Part shown: piece by piece, positions 36,493 to 45,071 of the stretch
How positions within the stretch are numbered: the first letter of the stretch is position 1
Layout of the letters: every line of letters starts with the position of its first letter
DNA from: Streptomyces verrucosisporus
Lineage (GTDB): Bacteria; Actinomycetota; Actinomycetes; Streptomycetales; Streptomycetaceae
Direction of reading: 5' to 3'
NCBI RefSeq assembly: GCF_017114865.1
Contig: NZ_JADEYH010000018.1
Span: 61,592-125,591, forward strand
DNA: 64,000 nucleotides
Position numbers and translations under genes: made by a program
The notes under the pieces: model-generated
What the model was told of the DNA's origin: nothing
The model's database searches: none
Seen by the model: only the letters and a program-made list of their open reading frames with translations

Positions 36493-38154
36493 ATGCCGAC
36501 CGCCTCCGACCCACCCCGGTCCCTGCGGCTGCCGAGCGCCCGCACGGCACCGGCCGAGGCCGCACGGGTGCGGGAGCCCGGTACCCGCCCGCCGGTCGGC
36601 GGCCTCGCCCACCGCCCGGCGTCCGCGCCAGCGGGCCGGCCGCGCCCGCTGTGGCCCCGGCTGCTGCCCGTGCTGGTGCTGCTGGCCGCGCTCACCCGCG
36701 CCCCGTCCTTCCTGCGGCCGCTGTGGAACCCCGACGAGGGCTTCCTCGCCACCCAGGCCCGGATGCTCGCGGACGGCGGGACGCTCTACGACACCGTCGT
36801 GGACCGCAAACCGCCCCTGGTGCCCTGGCTCTACCAGGGGGCGTTCGCCGTCTTCGGCGACGCCTCGCTGTGGCCGGTCAAGGCCGCGGCGGTGGCGGCG
36901 GTGGCGGCGACCGCCGCGCTGCTGGCCTCCCTGGCCCGCCGCCGCTGGGGCGAGCGGGCCGCATGGGCCGCCGGAGTGCTGTTCGTCCTCGCCTCGGTGG
37001 GCCTCAACCCCGAGGACGCGCAGGCGGCGAACTTCGAGGTCTTCATGCTGCCGTTCACCGCGGCGGCCCTGTGGTGCGCCGACCGCAGGCACTGGACGGC
37101 CGCGGGCCTCGCGGTCGCCGGCGCCTTCCTGGTCAAGCAGACGGGCGGCGCCACCCTGCTGCCGGTGCTGTTCCTGCTGCGGCGCTCGGCGCCGCCCGGC
37201 GATCCGCGGCGGGCCGCGCTGCTCCGGCTGGGCGCGGGCTGCGTACTGCCGGTGGCAGTGGTGGCGGCTGCCTGCGGCTGGTCCCGCTTCCTGTTCTGGA
37301 CGGTCACCGGATCGGGAGCGTACGCCTCCTTCACCGGCTCGGAGCTGCACGTGCTCGGCCGGGGTCTGGGCAACACCGCCATCGCGGCGGCCGGCTTCGC
37401 GGGGCTGCTGGTGCCGCTGGCGGCGGCCCTGCGGCGGCGCCCGCCGGCGCGGCGGCGGGTCCTGACGGCGGATCTGTGGATCTGGCTGGCGGCCGCAGCG
37501 GTCGCCGTGGTCTCCGGCTTCCACTTCTTCGGCCACTACTACCTGCAGCTGCTGCCGCCGCTGGCCCTGCTGGGCGCGGGCGCACTGCACCTGCTGGGCG
37601 GCGGGTGGACGCGCCGGGCCGCGCTGTGCGCGGTGCTGTCGTGCGCGCTGTTCCTGGGCTGGAGCACGGCCGCGGGCAGCGGGGAGCTGGACCACGCCCG
37701 CAAGGTGGCCGACGCCGCGCGGCGGCACGCCGGACCGCAGGAGAAGGTGCTGCTGTGGGGCATGCACCCGGAGGGCTACTGGCTGGCCGACCGCCGCCCG
37801 GCCAGCCGCTACCTCACCGCCGGCCTGCTGACCAACTTCAGCGGCGGCCGGGACGGGCCCCGGGTGGGCCAGCGGTACGGCGTCGAGGGCGGCTGGCACA
37901 CCTTCCGGGCCGAGCTGTCCGAGGACCCGCCGAAGGTGATCGTCGACGACTCGCGCGGCAAGCCGTACGAGCCCTCCCGGATGCCGACGCTGCGCTACCT
38001 GCTCGCGGCGTACTACGAGCGCGCGGAGCGGGTGGACGGTGCGGTGGTGTACGTGCTGCGGCCGGAGCGCGGGGAGAAGCGGGAGCAGGGGGAGCACGGG
38101 GAGCGTGAGGGGCGCGAGGAGCGCGCGGAGAGGGGCGCGGCCGGCGCCCGCTGA
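36493..38154 (+). CDS. GT39/PMT-type integral membrane glycosyltransferase-like protein
   Basis: This 553-aa protein has a polar N-terminus of about 50 residues and roughly ten hydrophobic helices up to residue 400. A soluble C-terminal domain follows and ends in a Glu/Arg-rich tail. The first outside loop reads LWNPDEGFLATQARMLADGG, the DE-containing loop of polyprenyl-phosphate-dependent (GT-C fold, PMT_2-like) glycosyltransferases. Such enzymes move sugar from a lipid carrier to a protein or glycan on the outer membrane face. The precise acceptor is unknown. It stands alone between dxs and the convergent NYN gene. Confidence 0.8.
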   Translation: MPTASDPPRSLRLPSARTAPAEAARVREPGTRPPVGGLAHRPASAPAGRPRPLWPRLLPVLVLLAALTRAPSFLRPLWNPDEGFLATQARMLADGGTLYDTVVDRKPPLVPWLYQGAFAVFGDASLWPVKAAAVAAVAATAALLASLARRRWGERAAWAAGVLFVLASVGLNPEDAQAANFEVFMLPFTAAALWCADRRHWTAAGLAVAGAFLVKQTGGATLLPVLFLLRRSAPPGDPRRAALLRLGAGCVLPVAVVAAACGWSRFLFWTVTGSGAYASFTGSELHVLGRGLGNTAIAAAGFAGLLVPLAAALRRRPPARRRVLTADLWIWLAAAAVAVVSGFHFFGHYYLQLLPPLALLGAGALHLLGGGWTRRAALCAVLSCALFLGWSTAAGSGELDHARKVADAARRHAGPQEKVLLWGMHPEGYWLADRRPASRYLTAGLLTNFSGGRDGPRVGQRYGVEGGWHTFRAELSEDPPKVIVDDSRGKPYEPSRMPTLRYLLAAYYERAERVDGAVVYVLRPERGEKREQGEHGEREGREERAERGAAGAR

Positions 38155-38190
38155 GCCGGGGAGACGGGGCGGGGGCGGGGGGGAGCGGGG

Positions 38191-38580
38191 TCAGCGCACC
38201 GAACGCGGCCCGGCCGTACCGGCGCCCAGCGCCGCCACCCGCTCGCGCAGCCCGCGGTCGGCGGTGACCACCGTGCAGGGCCGGCCGCGGCCCTCGGCCG
38301 CCACCAGTTCCACGATCCGGTCGTCGCCGCTGCCGGGCGCCTCCACCACCCGTACCCCGGGCACGGAGGCCACCTTGCGGGCGGCGCCCTCCACGACGAG
38401 CACGATCTCCTCGCCGTCCTCGCCGTCCTCGCCGTCCTCGCCGTCTGCGTCCGCCCGCGCCGCGAGACGGTCCCGCAGCCGCTCGGCGGCGCCGCGCCGG
38501 TCTCGCCACCAGCCGTCCGGCACCGAGCCGACGACGTTGGCGGCGTCCACGACGAGCAGGGGGCGAAGGCGTCCGGGCAT
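38191..38580 (-). CDS. NYN/YacP-like PIN-fold protein
   Basis: The product has 129 residues from ATG 38580; an ATG 33 bases upstream is less likely. LLVVDAANVVGSVPDGWW at the N-terminus and VVTADRGLRERV near the C-terminus carry the Asp residues of the NYN/PIN RNase fold (DxxN and TxDxxL motifs), as in YacP/Rae1. A run of four GED triplets in the middle comes from a 9-bp tandem repeat in the DNA (about 38405-38440) and probably forms a flexible acidic loop. A ribonuclease role is likely but untested for this group. Confidence 0.75.
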   Translation of the reverse strand: MPGRLRPLLVVDAANVVGSVPDGWWRDRRGAAERLRDRLAARADADGEDGEDGEDGEEIVLVVEGAARKVASVPGVRVVEAPGSGDDRIVELVAAEGRGRPCTVVTADRGLRERVAALGAGTAGPRSVR

Positions 38581-38649
38581 GGCCCAAGACTGCCACGGAC
38601 ACCGCCCGGCCACCGCACGGCCACCGACCCCGGAGCCCCGCGCACGCGA

Positions 38650-38686
38650 CGGCGCCCGCCCGCACTCGGGGTGCGGACGGGCGCCG
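38650..38686 (-). terminator. Terminator of fadBA
   Basis: A 16-bp stem (38650-38665 with 38671-38686) has one pair that is G-U in the minus-strand transcript and a 5-nt loop. It lies 36 nt after the fadB stop. Confidence 0.75.
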
Positions 38687-38721
38687 TGGACGGCAGGGGG
38701 CGGCGGGGCCGCCCCGGTGCG

Positions 38722-40851
38722 TCAGTTCGGGATGGAGGCCACGCCCGGCTCCAGGAACCGCTTGCCGGCCACGCGCTCGGAGACGCCCTCGCGGTCCAGG
38801 TACGGCGTGATGCCGCCCAGGTGGAAGGGCCAGCCCGCGCCGGTGATCAGGCACAGGTCGATGTCGTGGGCCTCGGCGACGACGCCCTCGTCGAGCATCA
38901 GTCGGATCTCCCCGGCGATCGCGTTCAGCGCGCGCTCGCGGACCTGCTCCTCGGTCAGCACCGTGTCGCCGGTCTCGAACAGGGCGGCGACCTCCGGGTC
39001 CAGCTCCGGCTTGCCGGAGTCGTACACGTAGAGGCCGCGCTTGCCCGCCTTGACGATGCGGCCCAGGTTCTCCGAGACGGCGAAGCGGTCGGGGAACGCG
39101 GCGTTGAGCGTGCCGGCCACATGGTGGGCGACGGCCGGTCCGACCAGCTCCAGCAGGACGATCGGCGACATGGGCAGGCCCAGGGGGGCCAGCGCCCGGT
39201 CGGCGACCTCGACGGGGGTGCCCTCGTCGATGGAGCGCAGCACCTCGCCCAGGAAGCGGGTCAGGATGCGGTTGACGACGAACGCCGGGGCGTCCTTGAC
39301 CAGCACGGCCGTCTTCTTCAGCGACTTGGCGACCGCGAAGGCCGTCGCCAGCGAGGCGTCGTCGGTCCGCTCGGCGCGGACGATCTCCAGCAGTGGCAGC
39401 ACGGCGACGGGGTTGAAGAAGTGGAAGCCCACGACCCGCTCGGGGTGCTCGAGCTTGCTCGCCATCTCGGTGACCGACAGCGAGGAGGTGTTGGTGGCCA
39501 GGATGGCGTGCTCGGGCACGACCGCCTCGACCTCGGCGAACACCTGCTGCTTGACGCCCATCTCCTCGAAGACGGCCTCGATGACGAAGTCCGCGTCGCC
39601 GAAGGCGGCGGCCTTGTCCAGCGAACCGGTGACCAGGGCCTTGAGGCGGTTGGCCTTGTCCTGGCCCACACGCCCCTTGAGCAGGAGCTTGTCGATCTCC
39701 TCGTGGACGTAGCCCACTCCCTTGTCGACGCGCTCCTGGTCGATGTCGGTCAGCACGACCGGCACCTCCAGGCGGCGGGCGAACAGCAGGGCGAGCTGCG
39801 AGGCCATCAGACCGGCGCCGACGACGCCGACCTTGGTGACCGGGCGGGCCAGCTTCTTGTCCGGGGCGCCGGCCGGACGCTTGGCGCGCTTGTTGACCAG
39901 GTTGAAGGCGTACAGGCCGCTGCGCAGCTCGTCGCCCATGATCAGGTCGGCCAGGGCGCGGTCCTCGGCGTCGAAGCCCTGCCGCAGGTCGCCGTTCCTG
40001 GCCGCCGCGATGATGTCCAGCGCGCGGTAGGCGGCCGGGGCCGCGCCGTGCACCTTGGAGTCGGCGATAGAGCGCCCGCGGGCGACGGCCTGGTCCCAGG
40101 CCTCGCCGCGGTCGACGTCCGGGCGCTCGACCTCGAGCTCGCCGCGGAGCACCGAGGCGGTCCAGATCAGGGACTGCTCCAGGAAGTCGGCGCCGTCGAA
40201 GATCGCGTCGGCGATGCCGAGCTCGAAGACCTGCTCACCCCTCAGCTGCTTGTTCTGGTTGAGCGAGTTCTCGATGATCACCGAGACCGCGCGGTCGGCG
40301 CCGACCAGGTTCGGCAGCAGGGTGCAGCCGCCCCAGCCGGGGACCAGCCCGAGGAAGACCTCGGGGAGGGAGAAGGCCGGGATGGCCCGTGAGACGGTCC
40401 GGTAGGAGCAGTGCAGACCCACCTCGACACCGCCGCCCATCGAGGCGCCGTTGTAGTAGGCGAAGGTCGGCACGGCCAGGGAGGACAGCCGCTTGAAGAC
40501 GTCGTGGCCACCCTTGCCGATGGCCAGCGCGTCCTCGCGGCGCTTGACGACCTCCACACCCTTGAGGTCGGCGCCCACGGCGAAGATGAACGGCTTGCCG
40601 GTCACGCCGACGCCGGTGATCTCGCCCCTGGCCGCCTCGGCCTCGACCTGGTCGATCGCCTTGTCGAGGTTGACCAGCGACTGCGGGCCGAGCGTGGTGG
40701 GCTTGGTGTGGTCCAGGCCGTTGTCCAGGGTGATGAGCGCGAAACGGCCCGCACCCTGGGGGAGGTCGAGGTGGCGCACGTGGGCGGTGGTGACGACCTC
40801 GTCGGGGAAGAGCTCGGCTGCGCCCTTCAGCAGTTCGGCGGTGTTGCTCAT
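38722..40851 (-). CDS. fadB: Fatty-acid oxidation complex alpha subunit (enoyl-CoA hydratase / 3-hydroxyacyl-CoA dehydrogenase)
   Basis: The product has 709 residues from ATG 40851, after GGGAGTGGC. Residues about 20-270 form a crotonase domain (FAVGADLKGVE; YYNGASMGGGVEVGLHC; LPEVFLGLVPGWGG). Residues about 330-600 form the 3-hydroxyacyl-CoA dehydrogenase with NAD motif VGVVGAGLMASQLA and the catalytic segment GFHFFNPVAVLPLLEIV. A C-terminal repeat follows. It carries out steps two and three of beta-oxidation. The thiolase partner gene is 73 bp upstream in the same operon, matching the SCO6026-SCO6027 pair as I recall. Confidence 0.95.
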   Translation of the reverse strand: MSNTAELLKGAAELFPDEVVTTAHVRHLDLPQGAGRFALITLDNGLDHTKPTTLGPQSLVNLDKAIDQVEAEAARGEITGVGVTGKPFIFAVGADLKGVEVVKRREDALAIGKGGHDVFKRLSSLAVPTFAYYNGASMGGGVEVGLHCSYRTVSRAIPAFSLPEVFLGLVPGWGGCTLLPNLVGADRAVSVIIENSLNQNKQLRGEQVFELGIADAIFDGADFLEQSLIWTASVLRGELEVERPDVDRGEAWDQAVARGRSIADSKVHGAAPAAYRALDIIAAARNGDLRQGFDAEDRALADLIMGDELRSGLYAFNLVNKRAKRPAGAPDKKLARPVTKVGVVGAGLMASQLALLFARRLEVPVVLTDIDQERVDKGVGYVHEEIDKLLLKGRVGQDKANRLKALVTGSLDKAAAFGDADFVIEAVFEEMGVKQQVFAEVEAVVPEHAILATNTSSLSVTEMASKLEHPERVVGFHFFNPVAVLPLLEIVRAERTDDASLATAFAVAKSLKKTAVLVKDAPAFVVNRILTRFLGEVLRSIDEGTPVEVADRALAPLGLPMSPIVLLELVGPAVAHHVAGTLNAAFPDRFAVSENLGRIVKAGKRGLYVYDSGKPELDPEVAALFETGDTVLTEEQVRERALNAIAGEIRLMLDEGVVAEAHDIDLCLITGAGWPFHLGGITPYLDREGVSERVAGKRFLEPGVASIPN

Positions 40852-40924
40852 GCCACTCCCTCGCTGCGCTCGGTCGAGCACTCGCAAGTGCTGCCGTTCT
40901 TCACTGTTCGCTCGCTGCGCTCGC
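40852..40924 (-). repeat. fadA-fadB spacer with duplicated 12-mer and a small hairpin
   Basis: The minus strand carries GAGCGCAGCGAG twice (near 40861 and 40910), separated by about 50 bp. Between them lies a perfect 6-bp hairpin with a tetraloop, AGCACT-TGCG-AGTGCT. The region lies inside an operon and may affect mRNA processing or the relative expression of fadA and fadB. Confidence 0.5.
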
Positions 40925-42139
40925 TCACTTGCCCTCCCAGTGGGGGTTCTCCCAGATCACGGTGCCGCCCATGCCGAAGCCGACGCACATGGTGGTCAGG
41001 CCGTAGCGGACGTGCGGCTGCTCCTCGAACTGCCGCGCGAGCTGCGTCATCAGACGCACACCCGAGGAGGCCAGCGGGTGGCCGAACGCGATGGCGCCGC
41101 CGTACTGGTTGACGCGCGGGTCGTCGTCGGCGATGCCGTAGTGGTCCAGCAGGGCCAGCACCTGGACGGCGAAGGCCTCGTTGATCTCGAACAGGCCGAT
41201 GTCGCCGATCGACAGACCGGCCTTGGCCAGCGCCTTCTCGGTGGAGGGGATCGGGCCGACGCCCATGACCTCCGGCTCCACGCCGGCGAAGGCGTAGGAG
41301 ACCAGGCGCATCTTGACCGGCAGGCCCAGCTCCCGGGCCACGTCCTCGGCGGCCAGCAGGGAGGCGGTGGCGCCGTCGTTGAGGCCGGCGGCGTTGCCCG
41401 CGGTGACCCGGCCGTGCGCGCGGAAGGGGGTCTTCAGGCCCGCGAGCTGCTCCAGGGTGGTGCCCGGGCGCATCGGCTCGTCGGCGGTGGCCAGGCCCCA
41501 GCCCGTCTCCCCGACCGACTCGTCGGAGCGGCGCACGGAGATCGGCACCAGATCGGCCTGGATCCTGCCGTCGGCGTACGCCTTGGCGGCCTTCTCCTGG
41601 CTGCGCACGGAGTACTCGTCGGCGCGCTGCTTGGTGATGTGCGGGTAGCGGTCGTGGAGGTTCTCCGCCGTCATGCCCATGAACAGGGCGGACTGGTCGA
41701 CCAGCTTCTCGGAGACGAAGCGCGGGTTGGGGTCCACGCCCTCGCCCATCGGGTGGCGGCCCATGTGCTCGACACCGCCCGCGACCACGACGTCGTAGGC
41801 GCCGAAGGCGATCGACCCGGAGGTCGTCGTCACGGCGGTCATGGCGCCGGCGCACATGCGGTCGATGGAGTAGCCCGGCACCGTCGTCGGCAGCCCGGCC
41901 AGGATGCCGGCGGTGCGGCCCAGGGTCAGGCCCTGGTCGCCGATCTGGGTCGTCGCGGCGATGGCGACCTCGTCGATGCGCTCCGGGGGCAGGTCCGGGT
42001 TGCGGCGCAGCAGCTCACGGATGCACTTGACGACCAGGTCGTCGGCGCGCGTCTCGTGGTAGATGCCCTTCGGGCCCGCCTTGCCGAACGGGGTCCGGAC
42101 GCCGTCGACGAAGACGACGTCCCTAGCGGTACGAGGCAC
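40925..42139 (-). CDS. fadA: Acetyl-CoA C-acyltransferase (3-ketoacyl-CoA thiolase)
   Basis: The product has 404 residues from GTG 42139, nine bases after GGAGGAG. The acyl-accepting Cys lies in SIDRMCAGAM near residue 95, the active-site His in GGAIAFGHPLASSG near 356, and the second Cys in TMCVGFGMGG near 387. It performs the last, thiolytic step of beta-oxidation. It is the first gene of the fadAB operon. An AT-rich segment at 42190-42215 upstream, with TTACCGGCAAGTAG on the minus strand, may contain the promoter or an operator, but I could not assign it. Confidence 0.95.
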   Translation of the reverse strand: MPRTARDVVFVDGVRTPFGKAGPKGIYHETRADDLVVKCIRELLRRNPDLPPERIDEVAIAATTQIGDQGLTLGRTAGILAGLPTTVPGYSIDRMCAGAMTAVTTTSGSIAFGAYDVVVAGGVEHMGRHPMGEGVDPNPRFVSEKLVDQSALFMGMTAENLHDRYPHITKQRADEYSVRSQEKAAKAYADGRIQADLVPISVRRSDESVGETGWGLATADEPMRPGTTLEQLAGLKTPFRAHGRVTAGNAAGLNDGATASLLAAEDVARELGLPVKMRLVSYAFAGVEPEVMGVGPIPSTEKALAKAGLSIGDIGLFEINEAFAVQVLALLDHYGIADDDPRVNQYGGAIAFGHPLASSGVRLMTQLARQFEEQPHVRYGLTTMCVGFGMGGTVIWENPHWEGK

Positions 42140-42294
42140 GTTGGCTCTCCTCCAGGGGTGCGGTGGTACGCCGTACGGCGCGCTTCCCGGAGCTTATGCT
42201 ACTTGCCGGTAACCCTCAGGTGGACAGCCCCCTTCCGAGGGAGTCGCACGTCACACTCCCGTGCGCCCCCGGCCGCTGGGCGGGCGGCACGGAG

Positions 42295-42356
42295 CGGGCC
42301 CGCTCCGCGCGGGAGCGGGCCCGGAAACCGCGGGGCGGCGCGCGGCCGCCCCGCGG
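42295..42356 (-). terminator. Two tandem hairpin terminators after the DUF4190 gene
   Basis: Two perfect 12-bp stems, 42328-42339 with 42345-42356 and 42295-42306 with 42312-42323, follow the DUF4190 stop in its direction of transcription. They fill part of the gap 42140-42376, which otherwise holds only the presumed fadA promoter. Confidence 0.7.
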
Positions 42357-42376
42357 CCACGGAACGCCCGGGGGCG

Positions 42377-42634
42377 TCAGATGCCCTGCATCCCCTGGAA
42401 GACGACGAAGCCGAGGATCAGACCGCCGACCAGGCCCGCGATGGAGACCCCGAGAGCGGTCTTGCCCAGCCGCTCGCCCTTGGACGTGGCGATCGCACCG
42501 CAGATGATGCCCGCGATGCCGAAGACCGGCGGGCAGAAGAGGAAGGCGACGCAGCCGAGCACGATGCCGACGATGCTGAGCGTGTTGGACGGGTTCTGCG
42601 GCTGCGGCTGGTACGGCTGGTTCGGATAGGACAT
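42377..42634 (-). CDS. Small DUF4190 membrane protein
   Basis: This 85-aa protein has a Pro/Gln/Asn-rich N-terminus (YPNQPYQPQPQNP) and two membrane helices (TLSIVGIVLGCVAFLFCPPVF and ALGVSIAGLVGGLILGFVVF, given here in part). They are joined by a short loop, GAIATSKGERLG. This is the DUF4190 layout. The function is unknown. It is monocistronic, with its own terminators. Confidence 0.8.
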   Translation of the reverse strand: MSYPNQPYQPQPQNPSNTLSIVGIVLGCVAFLFCPPVFGIAGIICGAIATSKGERLGKTALGVSIAGLVGGLILGFVVFQGMQGI

Positions 42635-42698
42635 TCTCTTCCCCCCTGGGATGTCAGTGCGCGATCAGCCTATGCGGGAACCGCGCGCGAGCGAAAGC

Positions 42699-42731
42699 CC
42701 GGTCCCCGCCCGTGGAGGGAGCGGGGACCGG
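42699..42731 (-). terminator. Terminator of the RNase D gene
   Basis: A perfect 11-bp stem (42699-42709 with 42721-42731) has an 11-nt loop, 31 nt after the stop. Confidence 0.65.
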
Positions 42732-42761
42732 AGGGTCGGGCCGTGTTCCGGGCAGCCCCGG

Positions 42762-44033
42762 TCAGACGTCGGACGGGACGGCCGACAGGGCGGCCGTCAG
42801 CAGCGGCGCCGTCTGCTCGACCTGCCACTGCCGGGCGCCGAGGGCGCGCAGCGCCCCCGCGACCGCGGACTCGGACGCCTCGCCCGGCGGTTCCCAGCAC
42901 AGCCGCCGCACCGTGTCGGGGGAGAGCAGGTTCTCCTGGGGCAGGTTCAGCTCCTCCGCGCGCGCCGTCACCGCCGCCCGCGCCGCGGCCAGCCGGGCCG
43001 CGGCGGCCGGGTCCTTGTCGGCCCAGGTGCGCGGGGGCGGCGGCCCGGCCGGTGTCAGGGCCGGCTGCGGCAGCTCCGCGTCGGACAGGGCGAGGGCGCG
43101 CTGGACCGCGGCCAGCCACTGTTCGAGCTGCCTGCGTCCCATCCGCTGCCCGAATCCGGGCAGCGCGGCCAGCGCCTGCACGGTGGCGGGCGTCGCCAGC
43201 GCGGCCTCCACGATGGCCGCGTCGGTGAGCACCTTGCCCGGCGAGACGTCGCGGCGCCGCGCCACCTGGTCGCGGGCCGTCCACAGCTCCCGCACGACCG
43301 CGATCTGCCGCCGCCTGCGCACCTTGTGCATGCCCGAGGTGCGGCGCCAGGGGTCCTTGCGGGGGGCGGGCGGCGGGGCCGCCGCTATGGCGGCGAACTC
43401 CTGGCGCGCCCACGCCAGCTTGCCCTGGCGCTCCAGCTCCTCCTCCAGGGCGTCGCGCAGGTCGACCAGGAGTTCCACGTCCAGCGCCGCGTACCGCAGC
43501 CAGGGCTCGGGCAGCGGGCGGGTGGACCAGTCCACGGCGGAGTGGCCCTTCTCCAGGGAGTAGCCCAGGACGTTCTCGACCATCGCGCCGAGGCCGACGC
43601 GGGCGAAGCCCGCGAGCCGTCCGGCCAGCTCGGTGTCGAACAGCCGGGACGGGCGCATGCCCGTCTCGCGCAGGCAGGGCAGATCCTGGGTGGCGGCGTG
43701 CAGCACCCACTCGGCGTCCGCGATCGCCTCGCCGAGGGCGGTCAGGTCAGGGCAGCCGACCGGGTCGACCAGCGCGGTCCCCGCGCCCGCGCGGCGCAGC
43801 TGGACGAGATAGGCGCTCTGCCCGTAGCGGTACCCGGACGCCCGCTCGGCGTCGACGGCCACGGGGCCGCGACCCGCGGCGAAGGCGTCCACGACCCCGG
43901 CGAGCGCCTCGGGCGCGGCGGTCACGGGCGGGATGCCCTCGCGCGGCTCCAGCAAGGGGACCGGCGCCGGACCTTCCTCCCGTGCGGGAGGCCGAGCTGC
44001 GTTGCTTATGGAGGTCTCTTGGGCGTCGGTCAC
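42762..44033 (-). CDS. rnd: Ribonuclease D (DEDD 3'-5' exonuclease with HRDC domain)
   Basis: This 423-aa protein starts at GTG. DEDDy residues are visible: PVAVDAERA (Exo I), HAATQDLPCL (Exo II) and RYAALDVELL (Exo III with Tyr). An HRDC domain follows at about 215-300. An extended C-terminal region is typical of actinobacterial members. It trims the 3' ends of tRNA and other stable RNAs. No clear ribosome-binding site precedes the GTG, so the message may be leaderless or the start slightly different. Confidence 0.88.
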   Translation of the reverse strand: MTDAQETSISNAARPPAREEGPAPVPLLEPREGIPPVTAAPEALAGVVDAFAAGRGPVAVDAERASGYRYGQSAYLVQLRRAGAGTALVDPVGCPDLTALGEAIADAEWVLHAATQDLPCLRETGMRPSRLFDTELAGRLAGFARVGLGAMVENVLGYSLEKGHSAVDWSTRPLPEPWLRYAALDVELLVDLRDALEEELERQGKLAWARQEFAAIAAAPPPAPRKDPWRRTSGMHKVRRRRQIAVVRELWTARDQVARRRDVSPGKVLTDAAIVEAALATPATVQALAALPGFGQRMGRRQLEQWLAAVQRALALSDAELPQPALTPAGPPPPRTWADKDPAAAARLAAARAAVTARAEELNLPQENLLSPDTVRRLCWEPPGEASESAVAGALRALGARQWQVEQTAPLLTAALSAVPSDV

Positions 44034-44122
44034 GCGACAAGGGTATCCATGCGCACGTGATGTGCGTCGTCCGCCGACGGAACGTCACGCCGGGGGACGC
44101 CGTACATCAGCCCGCACGCACG

Positions 44123-44168
44123 CGCATCCGCCCGCCCGGCCGGGGAGCCGGCCGGGCGGGCGGATGCG
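44123..44168 (-). terminator. Terminator of the response-regulator gene
   Basis: A perfect 21-bp stem (44123-44143 with 44148-44168) has loop GGAG, one of the strongest hairpins in the window. Confidence 0.9.
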
Positions 44169-44227
44169 GTCGCGGGTGGTGTGGGGTCGTGGGTGGTGTG
44201 GGGGAGTGGGGGCGCCGGGTAACGGGG

Positions 44228-44890
44228 TCAGTGGATGATGCCGGTGCGCAGGGCGACCGCGACCATGCCCGCGCGGTCGCCGGTGCCCAGCTTGCGGGCG
44301 ATCCGGGCGAGGTGGCTCTTGACGGTCAGGGCCGACAGGCCCATGGAGACGCCGATCGCCTTGTTGGACTGGCCCTCCGCCACCAGCCGCAGCACCTCGA
44401 TCTCCCGGCCGGAGAGCTCGCGGTAGCCACCGGAGTGGCCGGGAGCGCCCGGCGGGCGGCGGTGCATACGGGCGGCGGCGGCGCCGATGGGTGCGGTGCC
44501 GGGACGCCCGGGGTGGCCGGGGGTGCCACGGGTGCCGGTGACGACGTAGCCCTTGACGCCGCCCGCGAGGGCGTTGCGCACGGCGCCGATGTCGTCGGCG
44601 GCGGAGAGGGCCAGACCGTTGGGCCAGCCCGCCGCACGGGTCTCGGACAGCAGGGTCAGACCGGAGCCGTCGGGCAGGTGGACCTCGGCTACGCAGATGT
44701 CGCGCGGGTTGGCGACGCGGGGGCGGGCCTCCGCGACCGAAGACGCCTCGATCACGTCCCGGACACCGAGCGCCCACAGGTGGCGGGTGACGGTGGAACG
44801 GACCCGGGGGTCGGCGACGACGACCATGGCCGTCGGCTTGTTCGGGCGGTAGGCGACCAGGCTTGTGGGGTGCTCAAGAAGAACGGACAC
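44228..44890 (-). CDS. Orphan LuxR-type response regulator with degenerate receiver
   Basis: The product has 220 residues from GTG 44890, after CAGGAGG. Residues about 18-125 are receiver-like and residues about 150-215 carry a LuxR helix-turn-helix (LSGREIEVLRLVAEGQSNKAIG; LSALTVKSHLARIARKLG). The receiver is unusual. The acidic pair is reduced (VVVADPR), the phosphorylation position reads VAEVHLPDGSG with Glu in place of Asp, and the conserved Lys is Thr (GYVVTG). It is therefore unlikely to be phosphorylated and may be constitutively active or ligand-controlled. No histidine-kinase gene is adjacent. An AT-rich stretch at 45000-45050 upstream probably holds the promoter. Confidence 0.88.
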   Translation of the reverse strand: MSVLLEHPTSLVAYRPNKPTAMVVVADPRVRSTVTRHLWALGVRDVIEASSVAEARPRVANPRDICVAEVHLPDGSGLTLLSETRAAGWPNGLALSAADDIGAVRNALAGGVKGYVVTGTRGTPGHPGRPGTAPIGAAAARMHRRPPGAPGHSGGYRELSGREIEVLRLVAEGQSNKAIGVSMGLSALTVKSHLARIARKLGTGDRAGMVAVALRTGIIH

Positions 44891-45071
44891 CGGGCCTCCT
44901 GGGGAGTGGAGAGCGGACGGAAGCCGACTATGGGGGAAGTCGGGATGGGATGAGCCCCGTGAGGGGTCACAGAATCCTTCGGCACTCCGCCGGTCCGTCT
45001 TTAGGGAATGATCACGAATGAGTGAGTGAAAAATTCCGGCAAATCGGACAGGAGCTCGATCCGGGGAACCA

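Noticed and set aside
38405..38440. 9-bp tandem repeat in the NYN gene as a possible regulatory array
   Set aside because: It lies inside the frame and encodes GED triplets. It is simple slippage-type repetition and too short for an array.
42190..42215. Assigning TTACCGGCAAGTAG upstream of fadA to a specific fatty-acid regulator
   Set aside because: The repeat is imperfect and I could not recall a matching consensus with certainty, so it is only noted under fadA.
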